Origin: JAPLFM01 sp964650885
GTDB lineage: Bacteria > Bacteroidota > Ignavibacteria > Kapaibacteriales > UBA2268
Assembly: GCA_964650885.1 (NCBI GenBank)
Contig: CAZYXG010000003.1
Span: 36,401 to 100,400 of the forward strand
Direction: 5' to 3'
DNA: 64,000 bases
A program made the position numbers and the translations under genes. Below are positions 16,418-24,665 of this stretch, one piece after another; positions within the stretch are counted from its first letter, which is position 1; the number at the start of each line of letters is the position of its first letter. A model generated the notes under the pieces. The model saw only the letters and a list, made by a program, of their open reading frames with translations. It searched no databases and was not told where the DNA came from.

Positions 16418-17242
16418 TTAATAAAAATATACTTGAAATCCTAAACCGTTGTATTTGTCGTAATCTCTATAAAACAAACCGTGCATACTCGGTCCGAAAT
16501 ATCCGTAATAACCAACAAAAATTCCATTGTTATTGTGCATTTTATGAAGTACACCAATCTGTATGGCACTCGCCCCTTGTCTTACTTTATCAGTACCCAT
16601 TAACTTAAAATCATAACCAGCAACAAAACTAAATTTGCTTCCTAATTCTTTTTCGTAATCAAATCCTAATTGAGGAACAACTCTTGGAACTGCTTTTGGC
16701 AAAGTAGAAAACACAAAGTTACCACCTGCATATAACCGAAAATCATCAATTTGATAAGCTACAACTAAATCTACAAATTCTCTGCTATAAACATAAGCTT
16801 TCTTGAAAAGAACACTATCGTTAGAATATCCATCGGACAAATGCGAAGAAATATGGGCTATTCTCATTCTCAAAGCCAAAGGAGAATCATTAAACTTATA
16901 AGTTCCATTCACCCCAAAAAAGAAGTCAGTAGTCTCAACTGGAAATTTAAACCTACCTTGGTCTCGCAAACGAGTGTAAGTCATAAAGTCAGTGCCAAAA
17001 GTATAACTATTTTCGTTTTCTTCCCCACCTTTTACCAAGTCCACACTAGTACCAATATCCAAACGCATTTGTTCAGTATTATTCTGATAGAACCAACCAA
17101 CTCTCGGCTCGAAAGGATTGGCAGTCAATGGCTTAAATAAATATTTGTTAGAAATCTCTAAATATCTAATTGTTGTTTCTTCTGAAAACAACTTTGCATT
17201 TGCGAAAACTAAAAAACTTAATATAAAAAGAAAACACCTCAT
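16418..17242 (-). CDS. DUF1207 family outer-membrane-like protein
   Basis: The 274-residue protein has a signal peptide (MRCFLFILSFLVFANA), then alternating hydrophobic beta strands and an aromatic C-terminus (LGFQVYFY), as in an outer-membrane beta-barrel. The motif MRIAHISSHLSDGY matches the HISSHLGDE signature of DUF1207 proteins, whose function is not known. It lies 18 bases upstream of ssb on the same strand. Confidence 0.7.
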   Translation of the reverse strand: MRCFLFILSFLVFANAKLFSEETTIRYLEISNKYLFKPLTANPFEPRVGWFYQNNTEQMRLDIGTSVDLVKGGEENENSYTFGTDFMTYTRLRDQGRFKFPVETTDFFFGVNGTYKFNDSPLALRMRIAHISSHLSDGYSNDSVLFKKAYVYSREFVDLVVAYQIDDFRLYAGGNFVFSTLPKAVPRVVPQLGFDYEKELGSKFSFVAGYDFKLMGTDKVRQGASAIQIGVLHKMHNNNGIFVGYYGYFGPSMHGLFYRDYDKYNGLGFQVYFY

Positions 17243-17304
17243 TTAGCAAATTACAAAATGAGGCATTAATATTTGAGTACAATGTTTTAACTTTTGTTAA
17301 TATT

Positions 17305-18567
17305 TCAAATTAAGTTCGAAATTTGGGCTTCAAAGTCTGCTTGGGCTATTGTGATTTGCTCACCAGATTCCATATTTTTGAATGAAATTTGATTATTCTT
17401 AATTTCATCTTCGCCTAGTATCAGCACATATTTTGCATTCAATCGGTTAGCATCTTTCAATTGCGATTTGAATGATTTTCTGTGCAAATCGTAATTTGCC
17501 GATTTACCCATTTTAATTAATCTATCAGTATAGCTAATTGCCACTGGCAAATCATTGCTATTAGAAGTCATTACGTAAAAATCAAGTCTTGGAGCAGTGT
17601 TTGAGAGCAAGTTTTGCTGCTCTAATATTAAAAGCAATCTCTCCACTCCAAAGGCAAAACCAACCGAAGGTGCTTTTTTGCCACCCAATTCTTCAAATAG
17701 TCTATTATATCGCCCACCGCCACCAAATGAATCTTGTGAACCTAAATAACTACTTTGAAACTCAAAAACAGTATGTGAATAATAATCCAAACCACGCACT
17801 AAATTGTCTTTCAATGTATAATCTATGCCCAATTCATCTAAAGATTTTATCACAAATCCAAAATGGTCGGCACTTTCATTATCGAAGTATTCTTTTAGCT
17901 TTGGTGCATTTGCAGAAATTTCAATATCTTTCGGGTCTTTGCTATCTATCACTCTCAGTGGATTGCTTTCCAATCGGCGTTGGCTATCTTCGCTAAGTTT
18001 ATCGAAGTGCAGTTTTAAATAGTTTTTCAGCTCTTCTTTATAATTGGCTCTCACAGTTTCGTTGCCTAAACTATTTATTTGCAGATTACTTTCAGCAATA
18101 CCCAAACTTTTGATTATTCTATTGGCAAGCAGAATTGTTTCCAAATCACTTTCTGGGAACTCTGTATTCAAACATTCAGCACCAAACTGGTGGAATTGTC
18201 TATATCTTCCCTTTTGTGGTCGCTCATAGCGGAAAAAAGGCCCGAAATACCATAGTTTTGTTGGGCTACTTTGCTGAATTAAACTATTTTGGATTACGGA
18301 TCGAACAAGAGCAGCTGTCATTTCTGGACGTAGTGTCAGGGAATTTCCACTCTTATCATCAAAAGTGTACATTTCTTTACCCACTATATCAGTTGTGTCT
18401 CCCACGCCTCGAAGGAATACTTCTGTATATTCAAATATAGGAGTACGCAATTCAGTATATCCAAATTGCTCAGCACATTTTCTAAAAATATTTTCTATAA
18501 AATACCAGTCTTGGATTTGGCTTGGCAGCAAGTCTTTTGTGCCACGAACGGATTGAAGGGAAGCCAC
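17305..18567 (-). CDS. hisS: Histidyl-tRNA synthetase
   Basis: The enzyme charges tRNA-His in the cytoplasm. The 420-residue class II synthetase has motif 1 near the start (VRGTKDLLPSQIQDWY), motif 2 with RYERPQKGRYRQFHQFGAE, the HisA/HisB signatures LVRGLDYYSHTVFEF and GGGGRYNRLFEELGG, motif 3 GFAFGVERLLL, and a C-terminal anticodon-binding domain. The start is GTG with GGAC just upstream, directly after the stop of the VWA/WD40 gene, so the two are probably cotranscribed. Confidence 0.96.
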   Translation of the reverse strand: MASLQSVRGTKDLLPSQIQDWYFIENIFRKCAEQFGYTELRTPIFEYTEVFLRGVGDTTDIVGKEMYTFDDKSGNSLTLRPEMTAALVRSVIQNSLIQQSSPTKLWYFGPFFRYERPQKGRYRQFHQFGAECLNTEFPESDLETILLANRIIKSLGIAESNLQINSLGNETVRANYKEELKNYLKLHFDKLSEDSQRRLESNPLRVIDSKDPKDIEISANAPKLKEYFDNESADHFGFVIKSLDELGIDYTLKDNLVRGLDYYSHTVFEFQSSYLGSQDSFGGGGRYNRLFEELGGKKAPSVGFAFGVERLLLILEQQNLLSNTAPRLDFYVMTSNSNDLPVAISYTDRLIKMGKSANYDLHRKSFKSQLKDANRLNAKYVLILGEDEIKNNQISFKNMESGEQITIAQADFEAQISNLI

Positions 18568-18573
18568 TGTGTC

Positions 18574-21500
18574 CTATTTATTTATTTGCATTCTTCTAAT
18601 TACTTCTTGGCTTGGAGTAGTCAACACATAGAAATAAGATCCTGATGGCAAATCTGCCACAGAAAATTCTATTTTATGCTTTCCTACTGCCATATCTTTA
18701 TCAATTACATACTTAATGATTTTCCCAGTTCCGTCCATAATGTAAAGTTTTGTTGAGCCTTTTTCAAGCAATTCAAATTCAATTTCGGTTTTTATATCTG
18801 CTGGGTTTGGTGAATTTTGGCTAAGTGCCAATTTTCCTTTACCATCGAAAAGTCTTACCACACCACCTTCTTTGCAGTATCCATTTAAAGAGAAGTTTGC
18901 ATTTGTAACATCTACATTGATTTTTGAATCGCCAATTGGAGATAAGTTTTCCAAACTTAGATTTGTTAAAGTATCATTGCCTAAAGCCACTTTGAAACGA
19001 ACAGAACCAATTTCAATTTCGTTATTTGGGCTTAGTATTTGTGATTTTTTATCATCTGGAATTTGCAAATCTAATTCTATAATCCTATCGCCTTCTTCAA
19101 TTCTGCTAGAGATAAATCCACTAATTGGCTCAAGCATAGTCGCATTAAATCTCAAGAAAGTTTTTATTCCTTTAAGGTTCAAATCAAGTGGATTTTCGCT
19201 CACTTTTTTAAGTACAATTGGTAAATTTATTATATCGCCTGGTGCACCCGATACGTTTTGCAAATTGATGCTTGCTGTATCTGGTTTTGCTGCTAATCCA
19301 AAGCCCACCATAGGAATTTTCAATGGCGAATTGTTTCCTTGGAATTCAAAGAAAGCTGTGCTATTCTGATCTCCATTTTCCAATGGAATAAATCTCAAGC
19401 TAACTTCCACACCCTCTTGCGGCTTTAATATATTCGATTTTGAATTGATAAATCTGAAACTTCTTGAGTCTGGAACTGAGATAAACATAGTATCTAAATT
19501 TATATCCGAAGCAGTATTATTTTTCAAAACATATTGAGTAGATTTATCTTTAAAATCGCCCACTTCCACTTCACCAAAGTCAACATATTTTTCCACCAAA
19601 GAAACCGAAGGCACTAAAGAAATACCTCTAAGATTTGCAGTAATCGTTTTGCCAGGCACTTGAATTTCAAGAGTTGCTTCTCTTAATCCTATACCATTTG
19701 GCAAGAAAATTAGTTCTGCTCCAATCTTACCCAATGAATCAATATATTTTGGTTTGGTGGAATTTAGTAATTTGAATTCATCTTTGTTTGCACCTTTTAT
19801 TTCTATATTATAAATTTTATAACCGAAAGATTGCAAATTCTGAATCAAATCGTTAACTGTTGTATCTTTTTCAAAACCATTGACAACATCTCCAAAATCT
19901 ATTGATTTAGCAATCATTTCTGCTTTGTCAATTCTGAAAAAGCAATCATTAGTGTCTATTTGTAAATCTCTTTCGTTCAAATTCCAAATTTTAGCAATGC
20001 CATCCCAACTAGCTGTCAAAGCTCGGCTTCCATCGAAATTAAAAACAGTAGAAACCACATTGTTCGTATGCTCTTTAAATTCTTTCAGTGAGTCATAAGT
20101 GTTCGCATCCCACTGAAGCGAACGCTTGTCCCAACCAGAAGTAATGAAAGTTTCTTCCAAATCTGTATAGTGGAAAGAGGCGTAGTTTATAGTTTCAAAA
20201 TCAGGTTGAGCACCAGTGTCATAATAAGTTATGTGTCTAATTGTTTTAAGTACAGCTCCAGTTTGGAAATCCCAAACTGATGCTTGTTTAGAATTTACAT
20301 TTTCCGAAGCAATTAATTTTTTCTCGTCAGGGCTAATGTCAAATTGATTTGAGAATGAGCCGCCATTCGATTTTAAATTTATAACTGGATTGATTTGTAC
20401 ATTATCAATAGCTGAGAATTTTCTAATTTCTGCTGATAAAGTAGAAACCACAACAGTATTAGTTTTCGGAGAAAACATAGCATAGCGAAGTCCTCTGCTA
20501 TCTATGACTGGCGAAGTGAATGTCAAATTTCCACCGCTATCATAAAGTCTAAAACGACCATCGGAGCAAGCAGTAACTATTTTCTTGCCATCTGGAGAAT
20601 ATTTAGCACTTCTTACAAATCCTGGATGTGGCAATCTTTTAATAGACTTACCTGTATATGCATTCCAAATAATTGCGTTTCTATCATCGCTACAAGAAAC
20701 AATAAATTGGTCATCGCTGCTAAATTCAGCAGAATTCACTTTATCATTATGCTCCGACATAATCATATCAATATTGCCAAAAGTAGCATCCCATATTCTA
20801 ATATTATTATCTTCGCAAGTAGTTACTATTTTAGTACCTTCTCTATTAAAGAAAGCAGTATATGTTTGATATTTAATGTCCGTACCAATATTTGGATTTT
20901 TAGGATGATTCAAATCCAAAGTTCGCCCAATGTTATTAGGCCAAATTTGAATAATTCTAATCAATCCATTTTGAGTAAATCTCGCAGGTACTTTCCAAGC
21001 ATAGCTCAAACCTAAAGTCAATGGAGATATTGTATCCCATTTAAGTCCACCATCAATACTATATTCAATAGATATCACATCTTTGGGTAAAAGTCCAGTC
21101 CAATCCAAGCTATAAGTATCACCCGCCACAAGTGTCTCATCGCATTTGCTTGGAGTCAATACTTTCAATGTTTTAGTGTTTGGTGGAGTATTTGGGAAAC
21201 CACCCGTTACAAGAATTTCATCGCCATAGCAAGCATCAGATTCAATCAATATTCGAGTGAATACTATTGCAGAATCCACGGGTTGGAATCGAATTGTGAA
21301 AGAATGACTTGTGTTTACAGGTATATCAAGTATTTGACTATTATTGACATTCAGTAAGCTGAATATGCCATTGTTATCATTTTCTAATTTAATGCTAAGT
21401 ACTTTTATATCTGAACTTTTTGCAGTTATCACTATTGGAATGTCACGGTAAGTTGAAGGTATCACCGAGCTAAATCTTACAAAAGGAGGATTGCTAACTA

Positions 21501-22401
21501 TACGTGGTTTGATAGAATCCACTAATTGATAATTAAAACTATCCATTGCAGAATCTTGCAAAAATCTTATATCTACATTATGATCATCAATACAGTTTAT
21601 CTTTGCTTTAAATTCAATTGTAATTGGTTGGTATTTATAAGAATAAGCTAATAATATTTTAGCAATATCTTCAAGTTTATTCGTATCCTGCACTTTATCG
21701 AAATAATTTCCATTAGTTTCTTTTGTAAGTGCGAGCAAACTCGAAGGAATTTCTCTTCCCAATTCTATAACATTTATTTGCACATTATTTGCTTTTGCAA
21801 AGCTAGCAATAGCAGTATCATCAACTTGAGTATAAGTGTCAGTAATCAAAATAATTACTTTCCTGCCCTTTGCTTTATTTATTGTTTTGAATGCTCCAAG
21901 TGGCTCTCCAAAGAAAGCAGCATTAGCATCGGAAACAATATAAGGCACAAATTGGTTAGCTGCCAATTCAAGTTTTTGTTTGTCATTTGTAAATTTTTGG
22001 TGCAAATATGCGTTTATATCATAACTAATAAGAGCAGCTTCTGAATTGTTGAAATCAATTTTATCGAAAAGCGATTTCACAATAGCTTTGCCTTTATCTA
22101 AATTACCTTTGCTTTTAGATAAATTCAAATCGAACAAAATCAGAAACGATACATTTTTATCAGATTGGTCTTGAGGGCTTTGCAGAGAGTTGATATTGAG
22201 CTTAAGTCCATTATCAACTGTTTCAAATTGATTTGCCTGAAGTCCGCTTAAGGGCAAAGAGTTAGCTCCAAATAAAAAGTAGCTTGCTCTTATATTCGGA
22301 TAATTTGTTACATCATAATCAACTACGCTAAGAGAATTCTTGGCATTAGTTGATAATGTAAATAAAATTGTTGCTATTATTGTAAGTAGAAATTTACCCA
22401 T
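18574..22401 (-). CDS. Giant secreted mosaic protein: VWA + WD40 propeller + HYDIN-like + cohesin-like + T9SS tail
   Basis: The 1275-residue protein has a signal peptide (MGKFLLTIIATILFTLSTNA). A von Willebrand A-like domain follows (about 75-250: FLILFDLNLSKSKG, RKVIILITDTYTQ), whose metal site DxNxS departs from the usual DxSxS. Next come Ig-like domains, then at least five WD40 blades at about 500-810 (REGTKIVTTCEDNNIRIWDA, AEFSSDDQFIVSCSDDRNAI, DGSRALTASWDGIAKIWNL), HYDIN-like domains (AKSIDFGDVVNG, KYVDFGEVEVG), a cohesin-like stretch (VSGAPGDIINLPIVLKK, FLRFNATMLEPI) and a type A sorting tail (NSPNPADIKTEIEF to RMQINK). It is probably surface-attached. The ligand is unknown. It is followed after six bases by hisS. 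Confidence 0.85.
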   Translation of the reverse strand: MGKFLLTIIATILFTLSTNAKNSLSVVDYDVTNYPNIRASYFLFGANSLPLSGLQANQFETVDNGLKLNINSLQSPQDQSDKNVSFLILFDLNLSKSKGNLDKGKAIVKSLFDKIDFNNSEAALISYDINAYLHQKFTNDKQKLELAANQFVPYIVSDANAAFFGEPLGAFKTINKAKGRKVIILITDTYTQVDDTAIASFAKANNVQINVIELGREIPSSLLALTKETNGNYFDKVQDTNKLEDIAKILLAYSYKYQPITIEFKAKINCIDDHNVDIRFLQDSAMDSFNYQLVDSIKPRIVSNPPFVRFSSVIPSTYRDIPIVITAKSSDIKVLSIKLENDNNGIFSLLNVNNSQILDIPVNTSHSFTIRFQPVDSAIVFTRILIESDACYGDEILVTGGFPNTPPNTKTLKVLTPSKCDETLVAGDTYSLDWTGLLPKDVISIEYSIDGGLKWDTISPLTLGLSYAWKVPARFTQNGLIRIIQIWPNNIGRTLDLNHPKNPNIGTDIKYQTYTAFFNREGTKIVTTCEDNNIRIWDATFGNIDMIMSEHNDKVNSAEFSSDDQFIVSCSDDRNAIIWNAYTGKSIKRLPHPGFVRSAKYSPDGKKIVTACSDGRFRLYDSGGNLTFTSPVIDSRGLRYAMFSPKTNTVVVSTLSAEIRKFSAIDNVQINPVINLKSNGGSFSNQFDISPDEKKLIASENVNSKQASVWDFQTGAVLKTIRHITYYDTGAQPDFETINYASFHYTDLEETFITSGWDKRSLQWDANTYDSLKEFKEHTNNVVSTVFNFDGSRALTASWDGIAKIWNLNERDLQIDTNDCFFRIDKAEMIAKSIDFGDVVNGFEKDTTVNDLIQNLQSFGYKIYNIEIKGANKDEFKLLNSTKPKYIDSLGKIGAELIFLPNGIGLREATLEIQVPGKTITANLRGISLVPSVSLVEKYVDFGEVEVGDFKDKSTQYVLKNNTASDINLDTMFISVPDSRSFRFINSKSNILKPQEGVEVSLRFIPLENGDQNSTAFFEFQGNNSPLKIPMVGFGLAAKPDTASINLQNVSGAPGDIINLPIVLKKVSENPLDLNLKGIKTFLRFNATMLEPISGFISSRIEEGDRIIELDLQIPDDKKSQILSPNNEIEIGSVRFKVALGNDTLTNLSLENLSPIGDSKINVDVTNANFSLNGYCKEGGVVRLFDGKGKLALSQNSPNPADIKTEIEFELLEKGSTKLYIMDGTGKIIKYVIDKDMAVGKHKIEFSVADLPSGSYFYVLTTPSQEVIRRMQINK

Positions 22402-22420
22402 TGCTGCATTTTGGTTTAAA

Positions 22421-22428
22421 CAAAATTA
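22421..22428 (-). promoter_or_regulatory. Candidate -7 promoter element for the VWA/WD40 gene
   Basis: On the minus strand this reads TAATTTTG, matching the Bacteroidota -7 consensus TAnnTTTG, 20 bases before the start codon. A -33 TTTG at the usual spacing is not clear. Confidence 0.35.
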
Positions 22429-22514
22429 AGAAATTTTTTCAATTTGAAATAATTATTAATCAATATTTGTACCACAATGCTAATTTTTTTTAAGTTCATT
22501 CAAGACAATCAATT

Positions 22515-23429
22515 ATGAAGCATCACTTGATATTACTTTTTATAGTCGCAATTAGCTACGTTTCACAAGCTACGACTGACTCAAACTCAGCAGCACTCGA
22601 TGTTTTCAAAAAAGACACTGTTAAGAAAGATACATTTAATTTCTACTATAAATTCTATGCAAAAGATACTATCTTTTATAAAGTGGAAACGCTAGATTCA
22701 ACTGCATTTAATTTCGATGAACCCTTAATTAAGGATAAAATAGAAATTTTGCGAGTAATTTGCGATTCTGTAGTAGCTGGCAAATACTACTTGAACTTTA
22801 CAACAACCCAATTATTAGAAAATGGCAGAAAAGGAAGTGAAAAATCTGACACAAGGACATATCATCCTTGGCTTGGCAGAAAAGCATTCATAGTTATTGA
22901 CAGTTTGGGTACTAGATTTAGCTCAACCGTGGAAGATTCAAATTCTGCTGTGATAGCACCATCTGGTCCATTTGGCCCAACTTTATTTCCACCGCTGAAA
23001 GAAACTCAAAAAGTGAGAGAAGAAACATGGCTAAACACAACTATGCTTGATTTGCCTGAATATGGCAATCCAATTCCATTGATTAGATTGACATATCTTT
23101 TCCACTTCAAAGAAATGAGAGATACATTAGAAAAACGAAATTTCTATTACGAATACATTGCCACAGGACAAGGAAGCGTTGGGCTTAGCATGGAAGATGC
23201 TAAAGTGAGACTTACCAATGTGCTAAATGGACATGGAAAAATTTTCCTAGACACACTTGAATTGATTCCAACTTTCTTTTATAACACACAAGAACAAAAA
23301 ATTGTTTACTCTTCAGGTGAAAAAAGAAAACAAGGATACCACTACACAAACACATTTTTCACATTCCAAAAATTAATTAGAAACAAAACCCCACAAGCTA
23401 TAATGCCTAAAAGAGGTAAGAAGAAGTAG
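22515..23429 (+). CDS. Secreted hypothetical protein, 304 residues
   Basis: I could not assign this protein to a family. It has a signal peptide (MKHHLILLFIVAISYVSQA) and a mature part rich in beta-forming and aromatic residues with repeated DT pairs (KKDTVKKDTFNFYYKFYAKDT), a central acid/aromatic segment, and a basic C-terminus MPKRGKKK. It is divergent from the VWA/WD40 gene and probably resides in the periplasm or outer membrane. Confidence 0.6.
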   Translation: MKHHLILLFIVAISYVSQATTDSNSAALDVFKKDTVKKDTFNFYYKFYAKDTIFYKVETLDSTAFNFDEPLIKDKIEILRVICDSVVAGKYYLNFTTTQLLENGRKGSEKSDTRTYHPWLGRKAFIVIDSLGTRFSSTVEDSNSAVIAPSGPFGPTLFPPLKETQKVREETWLNTTMLDLPEYGNPIPLIRLTYLFHFKEMRDTLEKRNFYYEYIATGQGSVGLSMEDAKVRLTNVLNGHGKIFLDTLELIPTFFYNTQEQKIVYSSGEKRKQGYHYTNTFFTFQKLIRNKTPQAIMPKRGKKK

Positions 23430-23447
23430 CATTGTTTTTAATAAAGA

Positions 23448-23491
23448 ATCCCAAAAAAAAGGGAACAAACTTTCGTTTATTCCCTTTTTTA
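23448..23491. terminator. Bidirectional terminator (copy A of hairpin family 1)
   Basis: The arms GGGAACAAAC and GTTTATTCCC close on a TTTC loop with one mismatch and have A and T runs outside. It separates convergent genes. Its core is nearly identical to the hairpin at 24448-24486. Confidence 0.85.
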
Positions 23492-23517
23492 AAAACTAAC
23501 TTAATTGCTTTAAAAAT

Positions 23518-24264
23518 TTATATAATTAACTTTTTAAAATCTTCAAATTCAATTAAGTTCAAATGTTCTTTACGGTTCTCTTCTAAAACTTTAAATTCAA
23601 AAAATGGATTTAATGAATTTGTATTTTTGCCTATTTTATAACTTCTTGATAATATCCCAACTCCCCAATCGGCATTAATGCAACATGAGTTAATGGTTGG
23701 ATCTTGACGCAATTTGCAAAATGCTTTCCAAGTTGTTCCATTCCATCCGCCTTGAGCAGGAGTATGATTATAATTATAATTTTCTCTAGCGTGCCATTCG
23801 GATGGTGGGTTACAATCATGCAATACTATAAATCCATCGTCTTTTATATATCTTAAGGCATTTTCGATATCTCTTTCCACTTGTTCAGCAAGGTGTAAAC
23901 CATCAATAAAAATCACATCAAATCTTATATCTTTTGATAGAATTTCATTGTCTGAAAGTTGTTTAAAAAAAGTATCGCTGGTCATTTTAAAATCTACAGG
24001 ATTTGATTCAAATTCAATACCTGGGTCAACACTATATTTGATATTTGATTTTATGAGATTAAAATTATCATCTGGATTGCGAACACCAATTTCTAAATAA
24101 CTTGTCTCATTTTTTTTAATTGATAGCAAATAATTTATTATTTCATTACGGTATGGACTTTTAGCAAATTCAGGTATTTTCTTTTGTACTTCACGATAAT
24201 GTGAATCTTGTAGAATTTTTTTACCAGTAACAAAGTATTTTATCAAAAGTTTTAAATTTCTCAT
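23518..24264 (-). CDS. Class I SAM-dependent methyltransferase (Methyltransf_24-like)
   Basis: The protein of about 248 residues has the SAM-binding loop YLEIGVRNPDDN, an acidic strand end IKYSVDPGIEF, the motif IRFDVIFIDGLHLAEQVERD and strand FIVLHDCNPP, the pattern of the Methyltransf_24 group often found in surface-glycan modification. I prefer the ATG at 24264 (MRNLKLLIKYF). A GTG at 24288 would add eight residues. The gene stands alone between two near-identical terminators and has no glycan genes beside it, so the substrate is unknown. Confidence 0.75.
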   Translation of the reverse strand: MRNLKLLIKYFVTGKKILQDSHYREVQKKIPEFAKSPYRNEIINYLLSIKKNETSYLEIGVRNPDDNFNLIKSNIKYSVDPGIEFESNPVDFKMTSDTFFKQLSDNEILSKDIRFDVIFIDGLHLAEQVERDIENALRYIKDDGFIVLHDCNPPSEWHARENYNYNHTPAQGGWNGTTWKAFCKLRQDPTINSCCINADWGVGILSRSYKIGKNTNSLNPFFEFKVLEENRKEHLNLIEFEDFKKLII

Positions 24265-24447
24265 TGTTGTCTTTAAATTACCAAGCACTCATTTATCTAC
24301 GCAAACTCAATAAATGTCATAAATATATTTAAGTAAAAATTAATTCTTAAATTTATTTATCTCAAAAGCTTTTTTATTTTATAAATTTTATTATTGTATA
24401 CAATTTAAAAAATAAATTCTTATTTAACAAGTTCTTTTTTCTTCCAA

Positions 24448-24486
24448 AAAAAAGGGAATAAACTTTCGTTTATTCCCTTTTTTAAT
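24448..24486 (-). terminator. Terminator after pnp (copy B of hairpin family 1; repeated at 24597-24635 across the gap)
   Basis: A perfect stem GGGAATAAAC/GTTTATTCCC with a TTTC loop is extended by A and T runs, giving about 16 pairs. It lies beyond the 3' end of pnp. The duplicate at 24597-24635 is identical and part of the 55-base overlap. Confidence 0.8.
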
Positions 24487-24586
24487 NNNNNNNNNNNNNN
24501 NNNNNNNNNNNNNNNNNNNNNNNNNNNNNNNNNNNNNNNNNNNNNNNNNNNNNNNNNNNNNNNNNNNNNNNNNNNNNNNNNNNNNN
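24487..24586. other. Assembly gap 2 (100 N) flanked by identical 55-mers
   Basis: Bases 24432-24486 and 24587-24641 are the same 55 bases and contain the terminator hairpin. The gap lies in non-coding DNA and may be an artefact of contigs sharing a terminal k-mer. Confidence 0.95.
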
Positions 24587-24665
24587 TTCTTTTTTCTTCC
24601 AAAAAAAAGGGAATAAACTTTCGTTTATTCCCTTTTTTAATTTGTATTTATACAGAAATTTCAAA

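Larger units (their letters stand above)
24289..24665. other. AT-rich intergenic region with duplicated terminator and assembly gap
   Basis: This region holds no gene. It contains the terminator serving pnp (24448-24486), gap 2, and the same terminator again after the gap (24597-24635), the second being the flank copy created by the assembler. Confidence 0.7.
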
